Shown here: positions 9,059-17,632 of the stretch, piece after piece
Position numbering within the stretch: the first letter of the stretch is position 1
How the letters are laid out: the number at the start of each line of letters is the position of its first letter
Source of the DNA: Cytophagaceae bacterium
Lineage (GTDB): Bacteria > Bacteroidota > Bacteroidia > Cytophagales > Flexibacteraceae
Direction: 5' to 3'
Assembly (NCBI GenBank): GCA_027490155.1
Contig: JAIXYP010000045.1
Span: 102,498 to 166,497, forward strand
Length of the DNA: 64,000 bases
Made by a program: the position numbers and the translations under genes
The notes under the pieces: generated by a model
The model's input: the letters and a program-made list of their open reading frames with translations, nothing else
The model's database searches: none
What the model was told of the DNA's origin: nothing

Positions 9059-10354
9059 GTGTCTCAATCGCAGCCCAACATCCCGGCCAGGACCAAAAAA
9101 CAGAGCAACCCAATTTATCGGATTGCCTTTGTCCATTTGGTGTCCAAAAAGCGGCAGACCATCGTGGCCATGCTGGGGGTGATGTTCGGGATAACGGTAT
9201 TTATTTTTCAGGCTGGGCTGATCACTGGTTTGCAGATCTATATGTTGGATAAAATCGTCAATAACCAGGCGCACATCCATATCTATAACGAACCAGACAA
9301 ACATCCACCAAGCATCCTGAGCCAGCTGCCAGAGCATAAGGAAGATTGGGTCTTAGTTCGGAATCAAAAACAAAAGGATGCTAAAAAGCAGCTAAAGAAT
9401 GGAGCGGGCCTCATGAAGATCTTGGAGGCTCATCCTGCAGTCTTGGGTATTGCACCAAATGTTAATACACAAGGGATCCTGCGGTCTGGATTTAAGGAAA
9501 CACCTGCTTCCCTTAACGGCATCGTGATTGATAAGGAGAATCAATTGTTTAATCTCAATAAGGAGGTTATCGCAGGTGATATCAATCAGTTAAAAGTAAT
9601 CAATAACGGGGCGATCCTTGGTGTTGGTGTTGCAGATAAAATTGGCGCGGAGGTAGGGGATATCCTGACCCTTGCCACAACCAATGCCATTGTGGATGTC
9701 AAGGTGGTAGCCATTACCCAGAGTGGTATCACACAAGTAGATGATAACCGTGCCTATATCAATATCAGACTGGCGCAAAACTTAGTGAATGCAGACCGCA
9801 CCTACATTACAGACCTCAATATCAAACTAAAGGATGTTGACGCAGCTGACAGGCTGTCAGTTCAGTTTGAGCAATCGTTGGGGTACAAGGCCCAGAGCTG
9901 GAAGGAAGCGAATGCAGGTATTTTTGGAGTGTTCAAGATCCAGAATATGGCTACCGGATTGGTGATTGTATCGATCCTGATTGTGGCGGGCTTTGGCATA
10001 TTCAATATCCTGATGATGATGATTTACGAAAAGATGACCGACATCGCTATCCTAAAATCCATAGGGTTCAGGAATTCAGATATCAGGAATTTATTCATGA
10101 TCGAGGCTTTGATCATTGGTGTAGCAGGTGGGATTACGGGTTTAGGCATGGGCTATGGTGTATCATTATTGGCAAGTCAACTAAAGGTGCAGCTGCGAGG
10201 TTTGGTCACGATAGATCATTTGATTATCAACTTTGATCCCTTGTTCTATACTGTTGGTTTTGGTTTTGCGATCTTGAGCACAGCCTTGGCAGGTTACTTC
10301 CCGGCCCGCAAAGCTAGCAAGATTGACCCCGTGGAAATTATCAGGGGTAAGTGA
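9059..10354 (+). CDS. FtsX/LolCE/MacB-type ABC transporter permease
   Basis: A 431-residue permease with the four-helix topology of the FtsX/MacB family. TM1 is near residues 36-58 (TIVAMLGVMFGITVFIF). A large periplasmic domain spans about 60-300, and three helices follow (GLVIVSILIVAGFGIFNIL; EALIIGVAGGITGLGMGYGVSLLA; a last helix ending YFPARKASKIDPVEIIRGK). The cytoplasmic stretch MTDIAILKSIGFRNSDIRN is the coupling helix that normally contacts a LolD/MacB-like ATPase, and the conserved P-A-R-K-A-S-K-I-D-P-V-E end is intact. It starts with GTG. Together with the adaptor at 7895 it should form a DevBC-type exporter, but the expected ATPase gene is missing downstream; a DUF262 gene is there instead. 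Confidence 0.85.
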   Translation: MSQSQPNIPARTKKQSNPIYRIAFVHLVSKKRQTIVAMLGVMFGITVFIFQAGLITGLQIYMLDKIVNNQAHIHIYNEPDKHPPSILSQLPEHKEDWVLVRNQKQKDAKKQLKNGAGLMKILEAHPAVLGIAPNVNTQGILRSGFKETPASLNGIVIDKENQLFNLNKEVIAGDINQLKVINNGAILGVGVADKIGAEVGDILTLATTNAIVDVKVVAITQSGITQVDDNRAYINIRLAQNLVNADRTYITDLNIKLKDVDAADRLSVQFEQSLGYKAQSWKEANAGIFGVFKIQNMATGLVIVSILIVAGFGIFNILMMMIYEKMTDIAILKSIGFRNSDIRNLFMIEALIIGVAGGITGLGMGYGVSLLASQLKVQLRGLVTIDHLIINFDPLFYTVGFGFAILSTALAGYFPARKASKIDPVEIIRGK

Positions 10355-10388
10355 TAGGTTGCAAGGTTGATTGTACTATTTTGCGGGT

Positions 10389-12428
10389 ATGGAACCCAAG
10401 AAATCATTCCTTGCAAATCTGCTTCAGCAGGAAGTCCAGTACCAAGTCCCAATTTTTCAGCGGACTTATGCCTGGGATAAAAAGCAATGGTTTACCCTCT
10501 GGACTGATGTTCTGGATTTGTACGAAAGGGAATCCGATAAGTCAGAGCGGCCTCATTTTATTGGCAGTATCGTGCTCACAGAGCTTGGTGCAAAGGGTGA
10601 TGTGCCTCTTTATAGCGTTGTGGATGGTCAGCAAAGGCTTACAACGATGATCGTGTTTAGTTTGGCACTGGCCGATGCGATTACAGCATTAGGTAGTGAA
10701 TCCCATATTTCTTTTAGGGATCGGTATATGGTCAATCAGTATGCGAAGAATGATAAGCGTTACAAACTATTGCCTTCAAGACCAGATAAGGAAGCCTTTC
10801 TATCCTTGATCAATCGGACCAGTACTTTGCCTTCGCATGCTATTACAAGGGCCTATACCTACTTTCAAGATAAGGTCAGGAAAGAGTTCGGGACCAACGT
10901 CGAAGATTGTATCAGGATGTATGATGTTGTTTTTAATCGACTGCAGGCGGTTTGTATTTATATTGATAAGGACGAGGATCCGTACCAAATTTTTGAAAGC
11001 CTTAATGCCAAAGGAGAACCATTGGCAGTTGCTGATCTGATTAGGAATTATTTGTTTGCCGGCCTTGACGAAATGCGCCAAACAGAACTTTACGAGCAAT
11101 ATTGGCTGCCAATGGAGCAACTACTCGCCAAAAGTAAGGATGGTTTATCGAGCTTTATTCGGCTTTATCTGATGCGCAATGGCAAGAAGGTGGCCCGTTA
11201 TAACGTTTATTCGGACTTTAAACTTGAGGCTGAAGGACATAAGGAGCATATTCTGGAAACACTTCATCAGCGGGCGCAGCAGTTGGCCAACCTTTTTGTT
11301 GATGTGCCACAAGGCGTGATGCCTAGTGCGGAAGCTGCCTGGATCAGGGCGATGGATATGAGTAGTTTCTTTCCGTTGATGTTCCAGTTCCTAGATCAAT
11401 ATGATCGGGAAGACCTTGCGCTGAAAGCTAAAGACCTCGGTAGGCATTTGCTGAATGTGATGATACGGCGGTTCTTTGCTGAGAGTAAATCAAACGAAGT
11501 TGTGCGATTGGTTGGCGCTATGCTTCGTGATCTATTATCCGAAGAGAAAGATACGTATTATGAAACTTTGCTCAATCGACTGACCCTTGATCTTTGTCCT
11601 GATGATGCGGTTGTCGCCAAAGCCGTTCCAACCAGACCTTTGTATGATCAGCCGGGGATTGTTGTCAAATGCCGGACGATCCTCGAAATGTTAGAGATAG
11701 GTTATGGGCACAAAGAGCAGGCTGATCTAACAAGAGCCTCCATTGAGCACCTTGCACCTCAAACAATAGGCCCTTGGAAGGCTATGCTCTCTGATGAGGA
11801 CCAAGAGGGGTATAATGAATGGATCCATACGCTTGGTAACTTGACCCTGACTGGCTACAATTCGGAGCTCAGCAATAAACTATGGACATATAAACAAGAT
11901 GCACTTAATAAGAGTAACTACGAGCTCAATAGGTACTTTGCTGACCAGCCAGTTTGGAATAGGGCTGCGGCATTAGCTAGGGCAGAGGCTTTGGTGCCGG
12001 ACGTTTTGAAGGTATTTGCAGCGCCTGTGGAACTTAACAGGTCAGAAGCAAGACAATTGGCACGTACCTATGAGGCTCCATCAAGACCAATATCATTGAC
12101 TTTGGGGACGCATCGAATCCCGGGAGGAAAATGGTCTAATTTAACTGCAGCTGGCCTTAGCTATATGGCCAATCAATTCCCTGAGCAGTTCAATACTTGG
12201 GCGATTAACAGTCCCTATTTGTCAAACACCGCATCGTTTCCATTGCGTAATGTTGGATTGAAAGCCCAGGCTAATGAGCTTTCATGGTATTATAATTCAA
12301 ATCAAAGCGGTCAATCGCATCTGAAGATTCTACGTACCGCTTGGCGTGGGATAGGCGGGTCTGAAGTTGACTTTGTAATGGAGTATGACGTAGATGGGGT
12401 TAGCACAGCATTAGATTTTGATGCTTAA
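10389..12428 (+). CDS. DUF262/DUF1524 protein, GmrSD-like nuclease (defence candidate)
   Basis: A 679-residue protein with the two domains of GmrSD-type modification-dependent restriction enzymes on one chain. The N-terminal DUF262 (ParB-like NTPase) region has QVPIFQRTYAW (about 19-29) and the DGQQRLTT loop (79-86). The C-terminal DUF1524 HNH region has IEHLAPQ (about 452-458) and LGNLTLTGYNSELSNKLWTYK (from about 482; the LGNL and Asn residues are key). About 130 further residues at the C-terminus are not recognised. I prefer the ATG at 10389 over a TTG at 10371. It lies 34 bp after the ABC permease on the same strand and looks lower in GC than the 5' part of that operon. The family often attacks modified phage DNA; that role is inference here. 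Confidence 0.85.
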   Translation: MEPKKSFLANLLQQEVQYQVPIFQRTYAWDKKQWFTLWTDVLDLYERESDKSERPHFIGSIVLTELGAKGDVPLYSVVDGQQRLTTMIVFSLALADAITALGSESHISFRDRYMVNQYAKNDKRYKLLPSRPDKEAFLSLINRTSTLPSHAITRAYTYFQDKVRKEFGTNVEDCIRMYDVVFNRLQAVCIYIDKDEDPYQIFESLNAKGEPLAVADLIRNYLFAGLDEMRQTELYEQYWLPMEQLLAKSKDGLSSFIRLYLMRNGKKVARYNVYSDFKLEAEGHKEHILETLHQRAQQLANLFVDVPQGVMPSAEAAWIRAMDMSSFFPLMFQFLDQYDREDLALKAKDLGRHLLNVMIRRFFAESKSNEVVRLVGAMLRDLLSEEKDTYYETLLNRLTLDLCPDDAVVAKAVPTRPLYDQPGIVVKCRTILEMLEIGYGHKEQADLTRASIEHLAPQTIGPWKAMLSDEDQEGYNEWIHTLGNLTLTGYNSELSNKLWTYKQDALNKSNYELNRYFADQPVWNRAAALARAEALVPDVLKVFAAPVELNRSEARQLARTYEAPSRPISLTLGTHRIPGGKWSNLTAAGLSYMANQFPEQFNTWAINSPYLSNTASFPLRNVGLKAQANELSWYYNSNQSGQSHLKILRTAWRGIGGSEVDFVMEYDVDGVSTALDFDA

Positions 12429-12567
12429 CCCAACTTTCAAGTTCCAAAATTATACATAGTAGTCCTGTTTTGGTTCTGATGTGTAGATTGGCTAGTGATC
12501 CAACGCCGACTACATCATACCTAATATCATCGAAGGGCATCGATTGAAAGCAAAATAAAATAGCCTA

Positions 12568-12605
12568 CAAGGATACTGTCACTCGCCAGAGGTACAGTAT
12601 CCTTG
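12568..12605. terminator. Bidirectional hairpin between DUF262 gene and DUF4397-like gene
   Basis: A perfect 12-bp inverted repeat (12568-12579 with 12594-12605) with a 14-nt loop. On the minus strand it is followed by a T-rich stretch, so it probably ends the transcript of the gene stopping at 12678. It has no T run on the plus side. Confidence 0.65.
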
Positions 12606-12677
12606 CAAGCTAACAGTAAGCAAGAACAGATCTTACTTCAGCTGATTTTTTAGCGGACATAAATCCAACCTCACAAT

Positions 12678-13433
12678 CTATTCCTGATCCTGCGCCACGA
12701 TTTGCAACTGCGCCCTGCTATTGGGTCCGGCAGTGGTTACAGCGTAAGGCCTAATAACCGCAAGCTTGACTTTGTTCTGGCTCAAGACATCTGACACCGT
12801 AGTGGAGTTGATGAGCGAATCATTACTGGCCTTGTACAGTCGGATGGTATCGCCAGCAGTAGGTTTGATCCTGCCACTAAAAGTTGCGAAGGTGCCGTAA
12901 TCAACAGTGCCAAGGGTATGGCCATTGTGTGCCACCTTTAGCTGACCATAGCCAGGATGTGTATGCAGGAATGCTAGCTGGGCGCTGTCTCCTGATGGAT
13001 TGGCAAAGTTAGGAACCACTAGCCTTTGGGGCGGATGGCTGCTGCCGGCAGTGGTCTCACCCACGTAAGCGATGATGTACTTACCGTTACGGCTCACGAG
13101 GTCTGAATAGGGAAGGATGATACCATCCACATTGGCGTTTAGGGATAGCTTTCCGACAATGCTGTCTCCTACAGCCCAGTCGATTAATATGCGGTTGGCA
13201 TATCCGTAGCCGAGCGAAAAGCTCCGTGACCTTGGGCTGACGATATTGGTAGTAAGCTCCGCTGCGTTGGCGGCGATCACAAAGTTGGTTGTCAGGATGG
13301 TGGTGTTCTTGATCGCCTGATTGGGTGTTGGGTCAGAGGACGAGGAACTTTTGCAATTGGCAAGTGAGATTGCAATAGCTGCTGCGATGCCTAGTCTGCC
13401 TAGAGCGCTGGATAGTCGGAAGGAGTTGTACAT
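12678..13433 (-). CDS. DUF4397-like lipoprotein
   Basis: A 251-residue exported protein. The signal peptide GIAAAIAISLANC ends in a possible lipobox (LANC) followed by a Ser-rich linker. The C-terminal half contains AQLAFLHTHPGYGQLKVAHN and GTFATFSGRIKPTAGDTIRLY, which match the pattern of DUF4397 beta-sandwich domains, often found in Bacteroidota lipoproteins. The ATG at 13431-13433 is chosen over a TTG six codons upstream. The asparagine before the cysteine is unusual for a lipobox. The function is unknown; the cell envelope is the predicted location. It lies downstream of the paaC terminator and so is probably transcribed on its own. Confidence 0.6.
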   Translation of the reverse strand: MYNSFRLSSALGRLGIAAAIAISLANCKSSSSSDPTPNQAIKNTTILTTNFVIAANAAELTTNIVSPRSRSFSLGYGYANRILIDWAVGDSIVGKLSLNANVDGIILPYSDLVSRNGKYIIAYVGETTAGSSHPPQRLVVPNFANPSGDSAQLAFLHTHPGYGQLKVAHNGHTLGTVDYGTFATFSGRIKPTAGDTIRLYKASNDSLINSTTVSDVLSQNKVKLAVIRPYAVTTAGPNSRAQLQIVAQDQE

Positions 13434-13597
13434 TGTCTTAATGCTGGTCAAAATTCGTTTAATAATGCCAAGTTATGGAATTGATAGCAGTATTCGAGTC
13501 TTTTGTGTAAATGAGTGCAATAATATATGGTGGATTGTTGTCTTCGCCATTGATTATCTGGCGATCCCGATAGGTAACCACAGCTGGGCCATTGTTA

Positions 13598-13631
13598 ACC
13601 AAAAAAGAGCCTAAAGAGGCTCTTTTTTGGT
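13598..13631. terminator. Intrinsic terminator downstream of paaC
   Basis: A perfect 15-bp stem (13598-13612 with 13617-13631) with a 4-nt loop, containing six A/T pairs that supply a U-run in either direction. It lies 37 bp after the paaC stop on the minus strand. Confidence 0.85.
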
Positions 13632-13668
13632 GTGTATGGCAATCTCATATAGTGCCCGAGCCTGTGTT

Positions 13669-14421
13669 TTACCACTCGGCGTGGGGGTCTAGTTTGAAGA
13701 CTTCGCTCATTTCCTCAAGCAGCGGCTCTAGGAATTGAGTATGCTCTCCCATGCGTCCTCCATATACTGGTGACAGGATTCTGACGTCGGGAAGCTCAAG
13801 TTGAGTCAGGTTGATGACTTCGGTAATTTTTACAAGCCAGCGTTCTTGCAACTCTTGCTCGCCAATAAAGACACCTGAGGCGACTAGGATATCCTCATAC
13901 GGAGAAGGCTCAAAGATGCCGAGTGCAAAAGGCATGGCATAATTCAGGGCTATTTGCATCCGTTCTATAGCATCCTCGTTGGCATTGCCAAGGCGTTTGA
14001 GCCATGTGCGGGCGTGCATGGCGTGGTACTTGATCTCGCCATAATACTTGTTGGCAAGGTCCGAAAGCGGTTTGTAGCTCGAGCTGCGCAAGGCATCAAA
14101 ACGAACCAACTCGGCTAGGTCGAACAGGAAATGACGGACAAGCGAGAAATCATACTCTCCCACTGGCAGTTGCACAAAGTGTGAGCAGCGGTATTCGGAG
14201 GCCCGACGCATGAATGCAAGGTGATCTGGGTCGCTTTCGCCTAGGTTATTGAGCAGAATATAGAGCTGGCGTGCATGGCCGACTTTGTCTTGGGCGATGG
14301 AAGCAAAAGCAATATCTTCCTCTAGGAGAGGGCCAAGGCCTGTCCACTCGGCGTTGCGATGACCAAGTACTAGTTGGTCGTCGGCCATTTTGAACAGGAG
14401 CTCTTTGAGCGCAGTATGCAT
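13669..14421 (-). CDS. paaC: Phenylacetyl-CoA epoxidase subunit PaaC
   Basis: A 250-residue ferritin-like helical protein. The N-terminal segment DDQLVLGHRNAEWTG and the following PLLEEDIAFASIAQDKVGHA are close to PaaC, the structural subunit that pairs with catalytic PaaA in 1,2-phenylacetyl-CoA epoxidase (aerobic phenylacetate degradation). Other typical stretches are YGEIKYHAMHA and GGRMGEHT near the C-terminus. The ATG at 14419-14421 is preferred over a TTG at 14475 because it gives the family's usual length. Neither paaA nor paaB is adjacent; the other subunit-related gene in the window, paaD, is about 48 kb away. A promoter candidate at 14512-14543 and a terminator at 13598 make it look monocistronic. 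Confidence 0.88.
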   Translation of the reverse strand: MHTALKELLFKMADDQLVLGHRNAEWTGLGPLLEEDIAFASIAQDKVGHARQLYILLNNLGESDPDHLAFMRRASEYRCSHFVQLPVGEYDFSLVRHFLFDLAELVRFDALRSSSYKPLSDLANKYYGEIKYHAMHARTWLKRLGNANEDAIERMQIALNYAMPFALGIFEPSPYEDILVASGVFIGEQELQERWLVKITEVINLTQLELPDVRILSPVYGGRMGEHTQFLEPLLEEMSEVFKLDPHAEW

Positions 14422-14511
14422 GGTATGTCGGTGTTGTGCTGGTGTAATGCCCAGAAGGCTAGGAGCGTTGCGCAAGATACATTGGCCTAATCAATAATCA
14501 TTGTGCTAAGA

Positions 14512-14543
14512 CAAGGATAGCACCAGTTGAAAAGTAGGACAAA
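14512..14543 (-). promoter_or_regulatory. Candidate promoter for paaC
   Basis: On the minus strand a TTTG (14540-14543) lies 20 nt before TATCCTTG (14512-14519), one mismatch from the TAnnTTTG consensus. It is about 90 bp before the paaC ATG. Confidence 0.45.
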
Positions 14544-14668
14544 CTACGGCAAAGCCCCCGTAACCATCAGGTTCGATATCGAGTCAAACCTTACATCTGC
14601 CATAAAGGTTTCGCAAATGCACTAGGCCATGCTATCAGATTCCCTTATTGATAGGTAATTGTACTTAT

Positions 14669-14896
14669 TTACATCCGGACGGAGACCCAAGCACCAAAAC
14701 CATGGCCTAAGAGGTGCTGCTTTTTCAGAAGTTCTGGCCCGCTTTTCGGCAGGTGATGCGCCTGTTGTTTGCGGTCGGGCTGACGTAGACCAATCTGCGT
14801 CAGTAGCAATAAACAGAGGCCTAGGCTACCGATAAGCAGCATCATCAAGGGGATGTAGTCCTCGGTCAGGTTATGGTCTTTAGGGATCAGTTTCAT
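14669..14896 (-). CDS. Possible small membrane protein, unknown
   Basis: A 75-residue reading frame with one strong hydrophobic segment (YIPLMMLLIGSLGLCLLLLTQ) followed by a basic, Gln/His-rich tail, suggesting a single-pass inner-membrane peptide. The start is the ATG at 14894-14896; a GTG lies 15 codons upstream. It sits downstream of the PadR-PspC pair on the same strand, about 210 bp after the PspC stop. I recognise no homologue, and a spurious reading frame remains possible. If it is not a gene, the gap between paaC and the PspC gene (14422-15105) holds only the paaC promoter candidate. Confidence 0.35.
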   Translation of the reverse strand: MKLIPKDHNLTEDYIPLMMLLIGSLGLCLLLLTQIGLRQPDRKQQAHHLPKSGPELLKKQHLLGHGFGAWVSVRM

Positions 14897-15105
14897 GGGC
14901 TGGTTGGGTCCTTTAGTGGGGTTTTGTGGGAATGGTACCACGCAGGGAATTTTGATTGGGTCGGTAGAGCGATTTGCAGTGCATTTTCCTTACCACAGTT
15001 GACAGGAAGCCTGGACCTTTGGCCATTTGGGGCTACTTGGTGCAAAGGGCTACCTGCCAATCTGCTTGCGTAAGGTTTAGGTGCGGAGACGGCAATTGTC
15101 TGCTG

Positions 15106-17031
15106 TTATTGGTCCTCGTCCGTCTCCTCTTCTTGTTCAGGATCTTCGAAATAGTAATTGCCGTTTTCGTTCTGAAGGCTTTGGCGTTCCATCCGCTTCT
15201 GGGATTTGCTGTCTAGGTACCAAAGTGTGTCTCCCTTGAATTTGAAAACACCGTTATGGAGCCTACGGTAGCTATCATAACCTTCCCAATAGATGTTATT
15301 GAGGTTGGTCGTGAATTTTTTGTCGATCGTGAACTGGGTGCTATGTGGCAACAAGACCTTGACCTTGAGGTGCTGACCGCGGTATGGCGTTTTGTCTTCA
15401 AGCTCAAATCGACCATCGATGTATAAGGTTGAGTCCGTGAGGCTGACTTTATGTTTGATCTGGTTGGCTAGGGCCGTTGCCTGTTCGTCGGTTTTGCCGT
15501 TGGACTCATACGTCCTGATGATCACGATGCTGTCCCCAGTGGTGGTTTCGACCTCTAGGCCAACACTACTCCAGTCATGATCTTGATCTGAAAGGCCCAT
15601 CTCGATTTGGAGATTCTTGGCATTTGTGCCTAGGGTGGTGGTGCGCTCTACACTACTTTCTTCGTGGAACAAATAGGCAAAGTTCAGCGCTTCGATCGTG
15701 ACCCAGCCGATACTCAGGACCCAGAGGCCCAGTAGAGTTAGGGTGGCAAACATCGGTAGTTTTGGCCGGCCAAAGATCAAGCGCAGGGCCAACAAAAAGG
15801 CCAGCAACAGTGGCAAGAAAGCAACGATTGAAACTGAGGTAATTAGGCCCGTCGGGATCGAATCCATGATGGATGATACCGGGAAGTCCTCGATGTGCAG
15901 GATGGTGGTCCAGTCGATGATATGGGTAGCAGCCATGACGGCCAAGAACAAGGCAAACATCAGGGACAAGATCGCGATGAGCAGAATGAGCCCCACTAGG
16001 ATGCCGATGCCGCGTAAGATGGCGCCCGCTATCGGTGCCAAACCTGTCAAGACGGTACCAATCAGCCGAAATGGTAGCAGGATTAACTTGGTGAGGCCGT
16101 TCTCGATGTCGCCATTTTCGGGCTGGAGGTTACGCTTAACGGTGTCTTCGATAGAGGCTAGGTTGATGGGGGTACCCGTCATTTTCATTTCGTCGGTCAG
16201 GGTGGTGGCTAGTGGAGTAACTGCCCAAAGGACCACATACACCCAAAATCCGATTCCGAACGCGAAGAAGGAGACGATGGCTAGCAACCGAACAACACTA
16301 ACATCAATGCCAAAGTACTGGGCCAAACCACCGCAAACCCCAGCAATCGCTTTATTCTTGTTGCTGCGGAACAGTTTGCGCACGGTCCGGAGCTCGTCCT
16401 GATAAACGGCAGGCATCGAAACCCAAAGGGCGACATACAACAACAAGATGGTAACGGGGATAAAGGGTAGCCACCCAAAGCCGAAGAACAAGGCCAAGAA
16501 ACCCAACCTGACCCAAACTGCCGAAATGTTGAGGTACTGTGCAAGGCCTGCACAAACGCCACCCAGCATCTTGAGCTTGAGGTTCCGGCGGAGACCGGGG
16601 GGCTTTTTGTCATCGTCTAGGTGCTCAGCATCAGGCGGGATATTGCCAGTGGAGGGCGGTGTGCCAGTGCCGAAGCTGCGGGCATATCCTTGGCCATTAG
16701 CTTGTCCACTAGCCTGTCCTGCGGTTTGTTGCGGATTATTGAACCCAGCATTGTCATTCTCGGCTTCGTCAGCTGCAAAGTCAGCTACAGAACCCATGGT
16801 GGCTACGATGGCGGCTACGTCCTCTTGGGTGATGGACTCTAGGCGGTCTGGGTGACGGCTGATGAAGAGCTCGGCGATACGGGTCTCGATGTCGGACAGG
16901 ATTTCGCGGCTGTCCTCATAGGTCGAAAAGTACTTGTGGACTTGGTCTAGGTACTGGCGCAGTTGGTCAAATCCATCTTCTTCTATCTGGAAGAGCACCC
17001 CGCCTATGGTAATACTGATAGTCTTTTTCAT
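15106..17031 (-). CDS. Membrane protein with two PspC domains
   Basis: A 641-residue protein. Residues 1-90 form a small cytoplasmic domain starting MKKTISITIGGVLFQIEEDG that is common in Bacteroidota PspC proteins. A Gly/Gln-rich linker follows, then two tandem PspC domains (KMLGGVCAGLAQYLNIS and KAIAGVCGGLAQYFGID, each with its hydrophobic helix). More membrane segments occupy about 300-450, and a C-terminal periplasmic or cytoplasmic beta-rich domain of DUF2807 flavour contains LYIDGRFELEDK. PspC proteins sense or buffer envelope stress. The ATG at 17029-17031 is preferred over a GTG at 17055. The PadR-type regulator 79 bp upstream is a common partner in this phylum and presumably controls this gene. 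Confidence 0.82.
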   Translation of the reverse strand: MKKTISITIGGVLFQIEEDGFDQLRQYLDQVHKYFSTYEDSREILSDIETRIAELFISRHPDRLESITQEDVAAIVATMGSVADFAADEAENDNAGFNNPQQTAGQASGQANGQGYARSFGTGTPPSTGNIPPDAEHLDDDKKPPGLRRNLKLKMLGGVCAGLAQYLNISAVWVRLGFLALFFGFGWLPFIPVTILLLYVALWVSMPAVYQDELRTVRKLFRSNKNKAIAGVCGGLAQYFGIDVSVVRLLAIVSFFAFGIGFWVYVVLWAVTPLATTLTDEMKMTGTPINLASIEDTVKRNLQPENGDIENGLTKLILLPFRLIGTVLTGLAPIAGAILRGIGILVGLILLIAILSLMFALFLAVMAATHIIDWTTILHIEDFPVSSIMDSIPTGLITSVSIVAFLPLLLAFLLALRLIFGRPKLPMFATLTLLGLWVLSIGWVTIEALNFAYLFHEESSVERTTTLGTNAKNLQIEMGLSDQDHDWSSVGLEVETTTGDSIVIIRTYESNGKTDEQATALANQIKHKVSLTDSTLYIDGRFELEDKTPYRGQHLKVKVLLPHSTQFTIDKKFTTNLNNIYWEGYDSYRRLHNGVFKFKGDTLWYLDSKSQKRMERQSLQNENGNYYFEDPEQEEETDEDQ

Positions 17032-17110
17032 GATCTCGTTAGTTTGTGTTGCCACCTTGGCCGGTTGGGCACTTCAGGGGTAGCATACAGGTAAAGGAGG
17101 TGGGGTTGGA

Positions 17111-17632
17111 TTAGCTAAGCTGAGGTGGGGTGCTGGGTTGGTCTGGCTGATCAGAGGGTTGGTCGGTCTCTGGATCTTGTTGCGATGCGGTCGGTAGGTC
17201 TGGTGGCAATGCCTGTGCCTGATCAGAATGTAGGTCTGGCGGCAGATCGGACGCTGTGGCGTTGGTTGTCATGCCTGGGCCTTGGGCACCATGATCAGTG
17301 GGGGATTTGTCCCCGACGATTTGGCTTACAGCTTGTTTGATTTCTTGCCAGGTTTGGTCCAGCAGGGCAAGCATATCATTGCCGGAGGTCGTGAGGGTGT
17401 AGTATTTGCGTGGAGGTCCATAAGCCGACTCCACCCACTTATACTCTAGCCAGCCTGCGTTCTTGAGGCGTGTCAGTAGCGGATATAAGGTACCCTCGAC
17501 CACCACCATACGGGCGCTGGTCAGCTCGGCAATGAGGTCCGAGGTATAAATCTCGCCGCGGCTGATGATGTGGAGCACACAGTATTCGAGTATGCCCTTC
17601 TTCATCTGCACGTTCGTGTTTTCTACGTTCAT
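17111..17632 (-). CDS. PadR-family transcriptional regulator
   Basis: A 173-residue protein whose first ~105 residues are a PadR winged helix: MKKGILEYCVLHIISRGEIY, then VVVEGTLYPLLTRLKNAGWLEYKW, then GPPRKYYTLTTSGNDML. The remaining ~65 residues form a low-complexity Pro/Gln/Asp tail (repeated PPDL, QPSDQPDQPS) lacking the usual C-terminal dimerisation helices, although a short helix around LLDQTWQEIKQAV may replace them. It heads a two-gene operon with the PspC gene, behind a promoter at 17804-17833. PadR proteins generally repress their own operon in response to a ligand or membrane stress; the signal is unknown. Confidence 0.88.
   Translation of the reverse strand: MNVENTNVQMKKGILEYCVLHIISRGEIYTSDLIAELTSARMVVVEGTLYPLLTRLKNAGWLEYKWVESAYGPPRKYYTLTTSGNDMLALLDQTWQEIKQAVSQIVGDKSPTDHGAQGPGMTTNATASDLPPDLHSDQAQALPPDLPTASQQDPETDQPSDQPDQPSTPPQLS

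Noticed and set aside
14561..14595. tRNA-like T-loop string GGTTCGATATCGAG
   Set aside because: No acceptor stem or anticodon arm can be folded around it.
15698..16402. 234-codon open frame on the plus strand
   Set aside because: Antisense to the double PspC gene; its Met/Lys/Ser-rich composition reflects the complementary codons of a membrane protein.
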